Part shown: positions 50,984 to 60,300 of the stretch, one piece after another
How the letters are laid out: the number at the start of each line of letters is the position of its first letter
Numbering within the stretch: position 1 is the first letter of the stretch
Origin: an uncultured Clostridia bacterium
Lineage (GTDB): Bacteria; Bacillota; Clostridia; Lachnospirales; CAG-274
DNA length: 64,000 nucleotides
Reading direction: 5' to 3'
NCBI GenBank assembly: GCA_947591605.1
Contig: CANQDF010000001.1
Coordinates: forward strand, 62,001 to 126,000
Program-made: the position numbers and the translations under genes
Notes under the pieces: generated by a model
What the model saw: the letters and a program-made list of their open reading frames with translations, nothing else
What the model was told of the DNA's origin: nothing
The model's database searches: none

Positions 50984-51295
50984 TTTTTTTATTCGGTTTG
51001 TTATACCGAGGTGGCGTGCCGAACAAAAATTTATATAATCTTCCTTTTTGTGTTATCTTTATAAAAGATTTTCAAAAAATCAGCGCAAATTATGCGAAAT
51101 TATGATAAAAATTTGCCGCTCTGTCACCTTGCACAATTTTTTTTAAAAAATTTATTAATGTTTGTGAACACTGTTTTTACTGCATTTGCTATAATATGAC
51201 TTGTGAAAAACCCCAAATATTTTCACATACAGTTTATACATCCCTCAAATATGTAAAATAAACTGTAAACCCCATAAAAAATACCTTCTCTTTAG

Positions 51296-51324
51296 AAAAA
51301 GCACCCGTTCGCCGGGTGCTTTTT
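51296..51324. terminator. Bidirectional terminator of hemZ
   Basis: AAAAAGCACCCG-ttcgc-CGGGTGCTTTTT is a perfect stem flanked by A and T runs on both strands. The stretch 50990-51295 between it and rnpB is A/T-rich and shows no gene. Confidence 0.85.
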
Positions 51325-51353
51325 CGCATTATATATATTTTGCAGCCTGTCCG

Positions 51354-52775
51354 TCAAACGGGATATGCCGCTGCCTTTCTTGCTATCATCTCGTCCGTTC
51401 TGGATATATAATCGTCAACGCTTTTTACGTTGAATATGCGCTCTATCCTGTCGGTTTCGGGCTCCACAAGCTTTGTGGAGGCGCCTGCGCCAAGCGCCCA
51501 TATGCTTTGCTTTTCCTCCATTATCTGCACATTGTATATGCACTCGCAGCCCTTGAGGCAGTAACCTACGTTTTCAAAATTGCCCACCATATTTTTCTGC
51601 CTGTACATATAATAGGGGTGCATACCCATATCGGCGGTATATTCGGACGATATATCAAGCAGACGCTCCATAAGCCCCGCATCCGTCATAGAGTACTCCT
51701 CCAGCGTTTCCTTAAGCCGTGAAGCCCTCTTTACGGCAAGGGTATGCACGGTGATGCTCTCGGGCGAAAGTGCCTTAAGCCCTTCCATGGTGGCTGTCAC
51801 CTCTTTTTCGCCTTCTCCGGGCAAGCCGAGTATAATATCGGTGTTTATGTGGTCATGTCCCTCTTCACGGGCTGTGCGGAAAGCGTCCAAAAACATCTTT
51901 ACCGTATGCTCCCTGCCTATAAGGCGCAGGGTATTGTCGTTAAGCGTCTGCGGATTTATGGATATTCTGTCAGCGCCGTATTCCTTAAGGCTTTTAAGCT
52001 TACGGCGTGTTATGGTATCGGGTCTGCCTGCCTCTACCGTGTATTCCGCAGGCTTTTTAAAGTATTTTGAGGTCATATCAAGCAGCCTGTCAAAGCGCTT
52101 TTCGTCAAGAGAGGTGGGCGTGCCGCCTCCTATATAAATGCTCTCGATATTTTTATCCGCAATAATGCCGCTTACAAAGCGCATCTCCCTTTCGAGCGAA
52201 TCCAGGTAGCTGTCCACCTTGTCGGCGTATTTATCCAGCGGATATGAGGTAAAGGAGCAGTATAAGCAGCGTGTGGGACAAAAAGGTATACCTATGTAAA
52301 GCCCTATGTCGTTTTTGGTGCTGCGCTCCACAATAGCCTGCTCGTTATGTGCAACGGTAATTGCAAGCTCCGCTTTTTTGCCGCTGACGCAATAATCTTT
52401 CACAAGCGTGTCATATACGAGCTTATCGTCCATGCCGCTATCCAGCATACTGCGCACAAGCTTTGCGGGCCTTACGCCCGTAAGAGCGCCCCACGGCATT
52501 GCCGTAGGCTTTACCTCCATAAGGCAGTTGAACGCAGCCATACGCAGAGCGTGCCTTACCGATTTTTCATCCTTTGCGCCTGCTTCTATGCTGCGTTTGC
52601 AGACCGTATCGCAGCCGTTGAAGAACTCCGCCTCCGCAAGCGTGCCGACAAGTCTGCTTACAAGGGTAAGCCCCTCGGGGCTGTCAATGCGTATATATTT
52701 TTCGTTTGGATAAAACATCATTACGGTTGTAACAATATCATCCGACCAGTTATGTCCGTTTAAAATATAATTCAT
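51354..52775 (-). CDS. hemZ: Oxygen-independent coproporphyrinogen dehydrogenase HemZ-like radical SAM protein
   Basis: Radical SAM enzyme, 473 residues, of the HemZ family, whose role in heme synthesis is not settled. The N-terminal HemZ-specific part (1-155) includes AMPWGALTGVRPAKL; the [4Fe-4S] motif is CPTRCLYCSF (near residue 172), then IESIYIGGGTPTSL, GRPDTITRRKL, RISINPQTLND and NTDIILGLPGEGEKE. It ends the operon relA-dtd-MBL hydrolase-hemZ, common in Clostridia. No other heme genes are in the window. Confidence 0.93.
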   Translation of the reverse strand: MNYILNGHNWSDDIVTTVMMFYPNEKYIRIDSPEGLTLVSRLVGTLAEAEFFNGCDTVCKRSIEAGAKDEKSVRHALRMAAFNCLMEVKPTAMPWGALTGVRPAKLVRSMLDSGMDDKLVYDTLVKDYCVSGKKAELAITVAHNEQAIVERSTKNDIGLYIGIPFCPTRCLYCSFTSYPLDKYADKVDSYLDSLEREMRFVSGIIADKNIESIYIGGGTPTSLDEKRFDRLLDMTSKYFKKPAEYTVEAGRPDTITRRKLKSLKEYGADRISINPQTLNDNTLRLIGREHTVKMFLDAFRTAREEGHDHINTDIILGLPGEGEKEVTATMEGLKALSPESITVHTLAVKRASRLKETLEEYSMTDAGLMERLLDISSEYTADMGMHPYYMYRQKNMVGNFENVGYCLKGCECIYNVQIMEEKQSIWALGAGASTKLVEPETDRIERIFNVKSVDDYISRTDEMIARKAAAYPV

Positions 52776-52835
52776 AATATATCACCGTTTGCCCCGCAAA
52801 AAGCAATAAAACCGTCACAAATTGCCGTACTGTGT

Positions 52836-53456
52836 TCAGTATACATAGTCGTTGTACTGCTTTTCATAGCCTATGGTGGTTGAAGGGCCGTGTCCGCAGA
52901 ATACCCTTGTTTCATCGGGCAGTATATAGAGCTTTTCGATTATGCTTTTTCTGAGTACCGCCTCGTCGCCGGTAGGAAAATCGCTCCTGCCTACGCTGCC
53001 CATAAAAAGCGTATCACCGGTAAATAAGGCACCCTCCTGCTCAAAATAAAAGCAGCAGCCGCCCTTTGTATGCCCCGGTGTTGAAATTATGCGGCAGTAG
53101 GTTTCGCCGAATTCCACCTTATCGCCTGCATTGAGCTCGGCGTCGTATCTGTATGCTTCGGGCGTGCCGAAAACGGACGAGAGGTTGTAATCCGGGTTTT
53201 GGGCAACCTCTGCCTCGTCCTTGTATATCATTATTTTTGCCTCCGTGGCAGCCTGTATCTCGTCAGCGGCACACATATGGTCAAAATGAGCGTGGGTGAG
53301 CAGGATAGCCTTTATATCAAGCTCCTCAGCCCTTATATAATCAATGACCTTTATCGAGCTGTTGCCCGGGTCGATCACAACGGCCTCCTTGTTTTCGCCT
53401 GTTATGATATAGCAGTTTTCCCCCATATCGGGAGAGGTGAAGCTTTTAACTTTCAT
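52836..53456 (-). CDS. MBL-fold metallohydrolase, glyoxalase II-like
   Basis: 206 residues of the beta-lactamase fold. Metal motif THAHFDH (HxHxDH, near residue 55), then STPGHTKGGCCFY, FTGDTLFMGSVGRSDFPTGD, and the last ligand in FCGHGPSTTIGYE. This set is usual for YcbL/glyoxalase II-like hydrolases of unknown substrate. The ATG at 53456 follows GAGGTAA; the TTG six bases before it is not needed. It is in the relA operon. Confidence 0.92.
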   Translation of the reverse strand: MKVKSFTSPDMGENCYIITGENKEAVVIDPGNSSIKVIDYIRAEELDIKAILLTHAHFDHMCAADEIQAATEAKIMIYKDEAEVAQNPDYNLSSVFGTPEAYRYDAELNAGDKVEFGETYCRIISTPGHTKGGCCFYFEQEGALFTGDTLFMGSVGRSDFPTGDEAVLRKSIIEKLYILPDETRVFCGHGPSTTIGYEKQYNDYVY

Positions 53457-53473
53457 ATACAATTACCTCTGTT

Positions 53474-53923
53474 TCAGAATATTTTATCGCTGTCAAGCAA
53501 TATGGTTACGGGTCCGTCGTTTACAAGCTCGACCTGCATATCTGCCTGAAAGATGCCGCATTCGACCGACGGAAAATTGTCCCTTGCGTAATTTGTGAAC
53601 TCGTTAAAGGTGCGCCTTGCCTCCTCGGGCTTTGCGCCCATTGCAAAGCTCGGGCGCCTGCCGTGCCTTGCATCTGCATATACGGTGAAATTGGGCACTA
53701 TCAGCAGACCCAAGCCCAGATCGGCTGCGGAAAGATTCATCTTACCGTTTTCGTCCTCAAATATCCTTAAATTTATGCTTTTGTCAAGTATATATTTATA
53801 GTCGCCTAAATTGTCACCCTCATCCATGGCGGCAAGCAGCATAATGCCTCTGCCTATCTCGCCGACAGCCCTGCCGTCAACGGTGACCTTTGCTCTTGCA
53901 ACTCTCTGTAAAACAGCTCTCAT
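53474..53923 (-). CDS. dtd: D-aminoacyl-tRNA deacylase
   Basis: Removes wrongly attached D-amino acids (and Gly from tRNA-Ala) from tRNA. 149 residues, full length. MRAVLQRVARAKVTVDGR start, the FTVYADARHGRRPSFAMGAKPEEA block with the catalytic SFxxGAxP type loop and the C-terminal NDGPVTILLDS (GPVT, the chiral-proofreading cis-Pro motif is GxP-like) are all seen. It starts two bases after the relA stop. Confidence 0.94.
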   Translation of the reverse strand: MRAVLQRVARAKVTVDGRAVGEIGRGIMLLAAMDEGDNLGDYKYILDKSINLRIFEDENGKMNLSAADLGLGLLIVPNFTVYADARHGRRPSFAMGAKPEEARRTFNEFTNYARDNFPSVECGIFQADMQVELVNDGPVTILLDSDKIF

Positions 53924-53925
53924 TA

Positions 53926-54582
53926 TCAGGTAGTCACTCTTTCTATATTTTCAACGCCCTTTACGGCAAGTATCTTTTTGCATACAATGTCAAACTGTTC
54001 TCTGCCCGTTATCATCATTGCAAGGTCAACAACGGCATCGTTGTTTTTACCCACTCTGGCGCTTACGTTTTTAACGGGTATGCCCTCGTCCATAAGCACC
54101 TTTAGGATATCCATTGTAAGGCCGTTTCTGTCGGGAGCGTATACACGTATCTCGGCGCCGTATTTGCCTGTGGGCTTTTCACCGCCGGTGTTCCATTCCG
54201 CCTCCAGCAGTCTGCCTCGCTCCTCCTCGCTTAAATTTATTATATTGATGCAGTCGGTGCGGTGTATGGATACGCCTCTGCCCCTTGTTACAAAGCCGAC
54301 TATCTCGTCACCCGGTACGGGAGTGCAGCACCTTGAAAGCCTTACGTCAATATCTCCCACGCCGTGTACATACACGCCGCCTTTGCCGTTGGTACGGGAG
54401 GCGGACGGATATATGTCAAGGTGCGACCTTATCTCCTCCTCCTGCTCCCTTATAAGCTCGTCGGCGGTTTTATGCTTTTTGCGTTCTTCCGTATACTGCT
54501 CGATGAGGCGGTTTATGACCTGCCCCTCTTTGAGCCCGCCGTGGCCTCCCGCAGCGCGTACCGAGTCCCAGTCACGGAAGCT
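53926..54582 (-). pseudogene. relA: relA 3' part (regulatory domains), cut off by an in-frame TAG
   Basis: Same frame as the N-terminal part and open for 218 codons beyond the TAG. It begins SFRDWDSVRAAGGHGGLKEG, the alpha-helical region after TGS in RelA, then the zinc-finger-type region (LSRCCTPVPGDEIVGFVTRGRGVSIHRTDC) and the C-terminal ACT domain (VRVYAPDRN-type block RVYAPDRNGLTMDILKVLM). A weak GTG at 54375 has no good ribosome site, so this part is probably not translated on its own unless the TAG is read through. It contains the ribosome-sensing and regulatory domains of RelA. Confidence 0.85.
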
Positions 54583-56157
54583 CTAGCGGTTGAGCACGGA
54601 CGGTATAAACTCGCTTGTTGCAAGGGCGGTTATTTCATAGCCCTTTTTTCTTGCCTCTTTTTCAAGCAGCTCCCTGCCCTTTATAATATTTTCTTCCTTA
54701 TTTACCTTTTTGTACCATTGGTTTATTTTGCTCTTTGCCTGGCTTGTTTTTACAAATTTGAGCCAGTCCATACTGGGGCCCTTGGAGTTTTGGGAGGTAA
54801 GTATTTCCACCCTGTCGCCGTTTTTGAGCTTGTAGTCCATTTTGACTATCCTGCCGTTGACCCTGGCGCTTATCATTGTATTGCCTATTGCGGAGTGTAT
54901 GGCATAGGCAAAGTCAACGGGTGTAGAGCCCTCCAGCAGGCTTATTACCTTGCCGTTGGGGCTGAAGCAGTAAACGTTTTCGTTAAATACGTCAAGGTCG
55001 GTTTTTATGGTGTCCATAAACTCCTTGTTGTCGGACATATCCCTCTGCCATTCCAGTATCTGCCTGAGCCAGGACAGCTTTATCTCCTCGGCGTTTTGCC
55101 CTGCGTCTGTCCTGCCCTCTTTGTACTTCCAGTGGGCGGCTATACCGTACTCGGCTGTCCTGTGCATATCAAAGGTTCTTATCTGCACCTCAAAGGGGAT
55201 GCCCTCGGGGCCTATGAGCGTGTTGTGCAGCGACTGGTACATATTTGCCTTTGGCATTGATATATAGTCCTTAAAGCGGTTTGGTATAGGCTTGAACAGC
55301 TCGTGTACAACGCCGAGTGCGGCATAGCAGTCGGTTACCGTATCCACAAGTATCCTTACCGCAAAGAGGTCAAATATCTGGTCTATGGTCTTGTTTTTGT
55401 TGTGCATCTTTTTATATATGCTGAAAAAATGCTTTGGTCTGCCGTATACCTCGCAGTGTATGCCTGCCTCGTCGCACTTTGCCTTTATAAGCTCAACTAT
55501 TTTGTTTACAAACGCCTCCCTCTCGGACTGCTTGCGCTGTATCTTGTCCGCAAGGTCGTAATATGCCTCGGGCTCAAGGTAGCGCAGAGAGAGATCCTCA
55601 AGCTCCACCTTTATTTTGGATATACCCAGCCTGTCTGCAAGGGGAGCGTATATATCCAGGGTTTCCTGTGCCTTTTCCTTTTGCTTTTCGGGTATCATAT
55701 ATTTAAGGGTACGCATATTGTGCAGCCTGTCGGCGACCTTTATAAGTATTACCCTTATATCCTTTGCCATGGAGAGGAACATTTTGCGGTAGTTTTCCGC
55801 CTGGAGCTCCTCCTTTGAGATGTACTCTATCTTTTCAAGCTTTGTAACGCCGTCCACAAGCAGAGATACATCCTCGTTGAACATATTGGTTATATCCTCA
55901 CAGCTGTACACGGTATCCTCAACAACATCATGCAGAAGCCCTGCCACTATGCTCTCTATATCAAGCTCCAGCTCCGCAAGTATAATGGCAACACAAAGAG
56001 GATGTATGATGTACGGCTCTCCCGATTTTCTCAACTGGCTGCCGTGCGCCTCAAACGCAAGATGATATGCCTTTTCAACCATGGACAGGTCGTTTGACGG
56101 ATGATAAAGATTTATTTTTTTTATAAGCTCATTATAAAGTTGTTCGCATTGCTCCAT
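54583..56157 (-). CDS. relA: RelA/SpoT (p)ppGpp synthetase/hydrolase, catalytic half, ended by premature TAG
   Basis: 524 residues. The HD hydrolase domain (about 25-175) has the GLLHDVVEDT motif; the synthetase domain (about 230-345) has YGRPKHFFSIYKKM and MPKANMYQSLHNT; the TGS domain (about 385-445) has VYCFSPNGKVISLLEGSTPVDFAYAIH. The reading stops at a TAG (54585-54583) after VLNR, exactly where other RelA proteins go on, and the same frame continues for 218 codons. The ATG at 56157 is correctly spaced from AAAGGA; the ATG at 56166 touches it. It heads the dtd-hemZ operon. The catalytic half alone could still make or degrade (p)ppGpp. Confidence 0.9.
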   Translation of the reverse strand: MEQCEQLYNELIKKINLYHPSNDLSMVEKAYHLAFEAHGSQLRKSGEPYIIHPLCVAIILAELELDIESIVAGLLHDVVEDTVYSCEDITNMFNEDVSLLVDGVTKLEKIEYISKEELQAENYRKMFLSMAKDIRVILIKVADRLHNMRTLKYMIPEKQKEKAQETLDIYAPLADRLGISKIKVELEDLSLRYLEPEAYYDLADKIQRKQSEREAFVNKIVELIKAKCDEAGIHCEVYGRPKHFFSIYKKMHNKNKTIDQIFDLFAVRILVDTVTDCYAALGVVHELFKPIPNRFKDYISMPKANMYQSLHNTLIGPEGIPFEVQIRTFDMHRTAEYGIAAHWKYKEGRTDAGQNAEEIKLSWLRQILEWQRDMSDNKEFMDTIKTDLDVFNENVYCFSPNGKVISLLEGSTPVDFAYAIHSAIGNTMISARVNGRIVKMDYKLKNGDRVEILTSQNSKGPSMDWLKFVKTSQAKSKINQWYKKVNKEENIIKGRELLEKEARKKGYEITALATSEFIPSVLNR

Positions 56158-56316
56158 AAAAATCATTCCTTTGAACCATACAATACAGCATTTTCAAATA
56201 ATTTTATATTATATCCTATAATACAGCCTTTTTCAAGATAAAGTTACCTAAAAAGTGAGCAATGTAAATTTTTAACATAATTGTAACATTGTGCGCCGGC
56301 GTTTTTTACATTGGTG

Positions 56317-56345
56317 TTGAAAAAAATTTGAAAATGAATTATAAT
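56317..56345 (+). promoter_or_regulatory. Sigma-A promoter for the aldolase gene
   Basis: TTGAAA (56317-56322), 17-base spacer, TATAAT (56340-56345), 36 bases before the start at 56381. Confidence 0.7.
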
Positions 56346-56380
56346 ATAATAAAAAAATTTTAGTTGCAAGGAGATAAAAA

Positions 56381-57355
56381 ATGGAACAAAGAGGTAATAT
56401 AGTATCATTCAGACCCGATGTAAAGGTGCTTGACTGCACAATAAGGGACGGAGGACTGGTAAACGATTTTTTCTTTACCGACGAGTTTGTGAGGAAGCTC
56501 TATGAGGCAAATGTTGCCGCCGGAGTCGACTACATGGAGATAGGCTACAAGGCTTCAAAGGATCTTTTTGACGAAAGCAAATTCGGCAAATGGAAGTTTT
56601 GTGATGAAGAGGCTGTGAGGTCCATAGTAGGTGATAACGACACAAACCTTAAGCTCTCCGTTATGGCTGATGTGGGACGCACGGAATACACAAGGGACAT
56701 AAAGGACAAGGCAGACAGTGTAATTGACATGGTAAGGGTGGCTACCTACATAAACACCGTGCCTGCTGCCATAGAGATGGCTGAATACTGCAAGAACAAG
56801 GGCTACGAAACCTCAATAAACATTATGGCAATATCCAATGCAAGCGATAACGATATTGACGATGCGCTTGAAATAATAGGCCACAGCAGCGTTGACAGGG
56901 TAACAGTTGTTGACAGCTACGGTGCGCTTGTACCCGAACAGATAAGGAAAATTGCGCATAAATACCTTGAAATGGGCGATAAGTACAACAAGCAGATAGG
57001 CATACATGCACATAACAATCAGCAGCTTGCCTTTGCAAACACGCTGGAAACGCTGCGCCTTGGCGTAAGCGTACTGGACGCATCCGTAAGCGGACTTGGC
57101 AGGGGCGCAGGCAACTGTCCGTCCGAGCTGCTTTTAAGATTTCTTAAAAATCCAAAATATAAGGTGATACACCTGCTTGACTTTATAGAAAAATATGTTG
57201 TGCCTCTCAGGGAAAGCGGCACCGTATGGGGCTACGACATACCTTATATGCTTACAGGCAGCCTTAATCAGCACCCAAGGGATGCGATAGCATTTACCAA
57301 ATCGGGCAGGGGAGATTTTAAAAATTTCTATGTTGAGCTGCTTGAAAAGGAGTAA
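56381..57355 (+). CDS. HMGL-like aldolase catalytic-domain protein
   Basis: 324-residue TIM-barrel of the HMG-CoA lyase / 4-hydroxy-2-oxovalerate aldolase superfamily. The divalent-metal motif is LDCTIRDGGLVND (residues 13-25), and the second metal site is IGIHAHNNQQLAFANTLE (HxH near residue 208). VSGLGRGAGNCPSELLL carries the usual GxGRGxGN loop. The exact reaction is not known. AAGGAG precedes the ATG. The PL9 lyase gene starts 42 bases after its stop and may be read from the same promoter. Confidence 0.85.
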   Translation: MEQRGNIVSFRPDVKVLDCTIRDGGLVNDFFFTDEFVRKLYEANVAAGVDYMEIGYKASKDLFDESKFGKWKFCDEEAVRSIVGDNDTNLKLSVMADVGRTEYTRDIKDKADSVIDMVRVATYINTVPAAIEMAEYCKNKGYETSINIMAISNASDNDIDDALEIIGHSSVDRVTVVDSYGALVPEQIRKIAHKYLEMGDKYNKQIGIHAHNNQQLAFANTLETLRLGVSVLDASVSGLGRGAGNCPSELLLRFLKNPKYKVIHLLDFIEKYVVPLRESGTVWGYDIPYMLTGSLNQHPRDAIAFTKSGRGDFKNFYVELLEKE

Positions 57356-57397
57356 TTATCTTACAGTATATTGCTTTAAGGAAAGAGAGGTAATTTT

Positions 57398-60300
57398 ATG
57401 AAGAAATGTTTATCACTGTCGCTTGCCGTTATCATGGCTATCGGCTCCGTGCATGCTGCGGTTTATGCGGACGAAGCATGGCAGTCGGGCTGGACGGGTA
57501 AGGCAGGCAGCAGCAATTTTACCGTTGAGGCGTCGGGAGAGAGCGTTACAATGTCCAACGACAAGGTAAACAACGGTAAATTTACAAACGATGAGGACAG
57601 CATTATTTATTATGCGGCAGCGGCTTCGTCGGACGCCGATTTTGAGCTGAGCGCAAAGGTACATATAGACGAATATTCCGTAATGGAGGAAAGCAGCAAC
57701 CCCAACCAGAGCTCTGTCGGCATTGCCGTGCTTGATGAGCTGTACAACAAAACGGATGAGGTCGCCTACACAAACTCGGTATTTTTGGGTACATGGGCGG
57801 AAAAGAAGGACAGCGATATTGCCTTTTACCCCATAACCAGGGATAACTCCGCACAGAAGAGTGAGGGAGAGCCGCTCTCGGACAGCTTTAAAAACAGCGG
57901 CACCGACCTTGGCGATTACGAGCTTACCATAAAAAAGACGGGGAATGCCTATACCCTTACCTGCGGAGAAAATTCCGAAACGGTTGAGGTAAACTCCATG
58001 AGCGGAGAGGTATATCCCTGCCTCTACATTGCCCGCAACGTAAAGGCGACCTTTACCGATGTAAAGTTTGAGGCGGACAACAGAAAGGCTGTTTCGCTTG
58101 AAACGGAGGGTGAGTGCAAGACCGAATATCTCTACGGCGACAAGCTCGATCTTTCGGGCTTAAAGGTTGTTGTTACCTATGACGACGGCAGCAGGGAGGA
58201 AACATCGGATTACCTTGTAAAGGGCTACAACCCCAACAAAATAGGCACACAGACGGTAAAGCTCGTTAGGGGCAGCGTATCGGCGCAGATACCCGTTACC
58301 GTTTCAAAAAGAAAGGTAACAAAGCTGAATGTGGACTATGCACCCGTAAAGACGGAGTATTACAAGGGTATGTCCTTCAGATCCGACGGCATACAGGTTA
58401 CGGCGGAGTTCAACGACGGCAGCACCTCTGTGCTTGAAGAGGGCGATTACGAGATGAAGCTGGGAGGCAAGGATCTCACGGACGGCACTGTGCTTGCCTC
58501 GGAGGGCAGGAGCAACGTAAAGGTAAGCTTTAAGAATAAAACCGGTTATTCGGACGGCGGAAAATACGATACCTTTATGATAGATGTAAAGGACGAGCCT
58601 CTTACGGGCATTGAAATTACAAAGCCAAGCAAGACGGTCTACTATACGGGGGATGAGTTTGACCCTGCCGGTATGGAGGTATATGCAGTATTCGGCGGCA
58701 AAAAGGAGCTTATAAACAAGGGAGAATATACAGTGTCGGGCTTTGACAGCTCCAAGGCGGGCGATATAAGCGTAAGCATTGCCCTTAAGGGTAACGGTGA
58801 GGCAAGTGCGCCTCTTGCGCTTACCGTTAACGAGAGAAAGCCGGACAGGCTTGAAATAACAAGCTATCCCAAGACCACCTATGAGCCCGGCGAGGCGCTT
58901 GACGATAAATTTATGGCTGTAAGCCTTGTATATGACAACGGGGACAGGGAGCCTCTTGTAAAGGGTACGGACTATACGGTCAGCGCAGGCGAGGATGTGC
59001 CCGCAGCGGACGGCAGCCTTTCAAGGAAGATCACCGTAACGCCTGCGGACAGCTCGTTAAGCCCCGTTGTAATACCCGCAGTTGTAAAGGCAAACACACA
59101 AAATGTGTGGAAGAAGACAGTCTTCGGTCAATCCTCGGGCTATGACAAGCAGGAGGACGGTACAACGGGCGTTACCGCCGAAAATTACGGCACCGTTGAC
59201 GGCAGGATAAATGTGCGCTCGTGGAACGGATCCGGAAAGGTAACAAACGACCATGACGGTATGAGCTACTACTATACCACGGCGGAGGCGGATAAAAACT
59301 TCTTTTTGTCTGCCGAGATAACGGTAAATAAATATCTTGAACATGACAATGACGATACAAAGCGAAACGGTCAGGAGGCATTCGGCATTATGCTGCGTGA
59401 TGTTATCCCTCTGGATGACGGCAGCGGCAGCATGACTACCGATGCAAATGCAGCCGCAAAGGACGAGGACGGTACGCCAAAGCCTCTGGAGGGCAATACG
59501 GTTTTTGCCTCAAATATGATCATAATAGGCGGCTACAGCGGCACGGGCTGGCCTAACGACCCAAGCTCCGCAAGCTATGAAAAAAATACGCAAATAAACC
59601 GTATAAATATGCTTGCAAGGACGGGTGTGGAGGCTCCCGACGGCGGCGGCACAAGGGTAGGCCCCTATGCCTTGAGCAGCAGCTTTCCAAAGGAGGGCAA
59701 CAAGTACATTATCACCGTAAGGCGTGTCAACGGCGGTATATATGCACAGTGTACCGACGAGCAGACCGGCGAGGTAACGGACAGCTGCTTCTATGACGAT
59801 ACCTTCCTTGCACAGCAGGACAAGGACAATATTTATGTGGGCTTCTTTACCGCAAGATGGGCTGATATAGACGTTGAAAACGTTACCTTTTATGAAAGCG
59901 AAAGAGCTTATGATATGACGGTTTCAAGCAGCGAGAGCCTGTCGGGTACGCCTGCGCTTACAATAGACTCGGGCAGGTATTCGGATGATGAGGATTACAC
60001 GGTAAGACTGCACAGCGAGGACAGCAGCGGCAGGGTGAGCGTAAGGCTGAATAACAGCCTTATTGCCGAGGATCTGCCTATAGACGGACAGGGCATAGAG
60101 ATACCCGCAAGGCTTGAGCCTAATGCGGAAAACAAGCTTACAGTGCTCTTTACGCCAAGTGATACGCTCTCCCTTACAAGCTATGAGCCTTTAATTGCAA
60201 GGCAGAGCATTATATGCAGGGATTTTGACAAAAACGCAAAAACGGTTTATGTATCGCCGGAGGGAACCTTCCTCGGTGACGGTACGAGCGAAAAGCCTTA

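Noticed and set aside
54583-54585. TAG recoding (pyrrolysine or suppressor reassignment)
   Set aside because: TAG ends several intact genes in the window and there is no other conserved protein with an internal TAG, so a local mutation or error is more likely.
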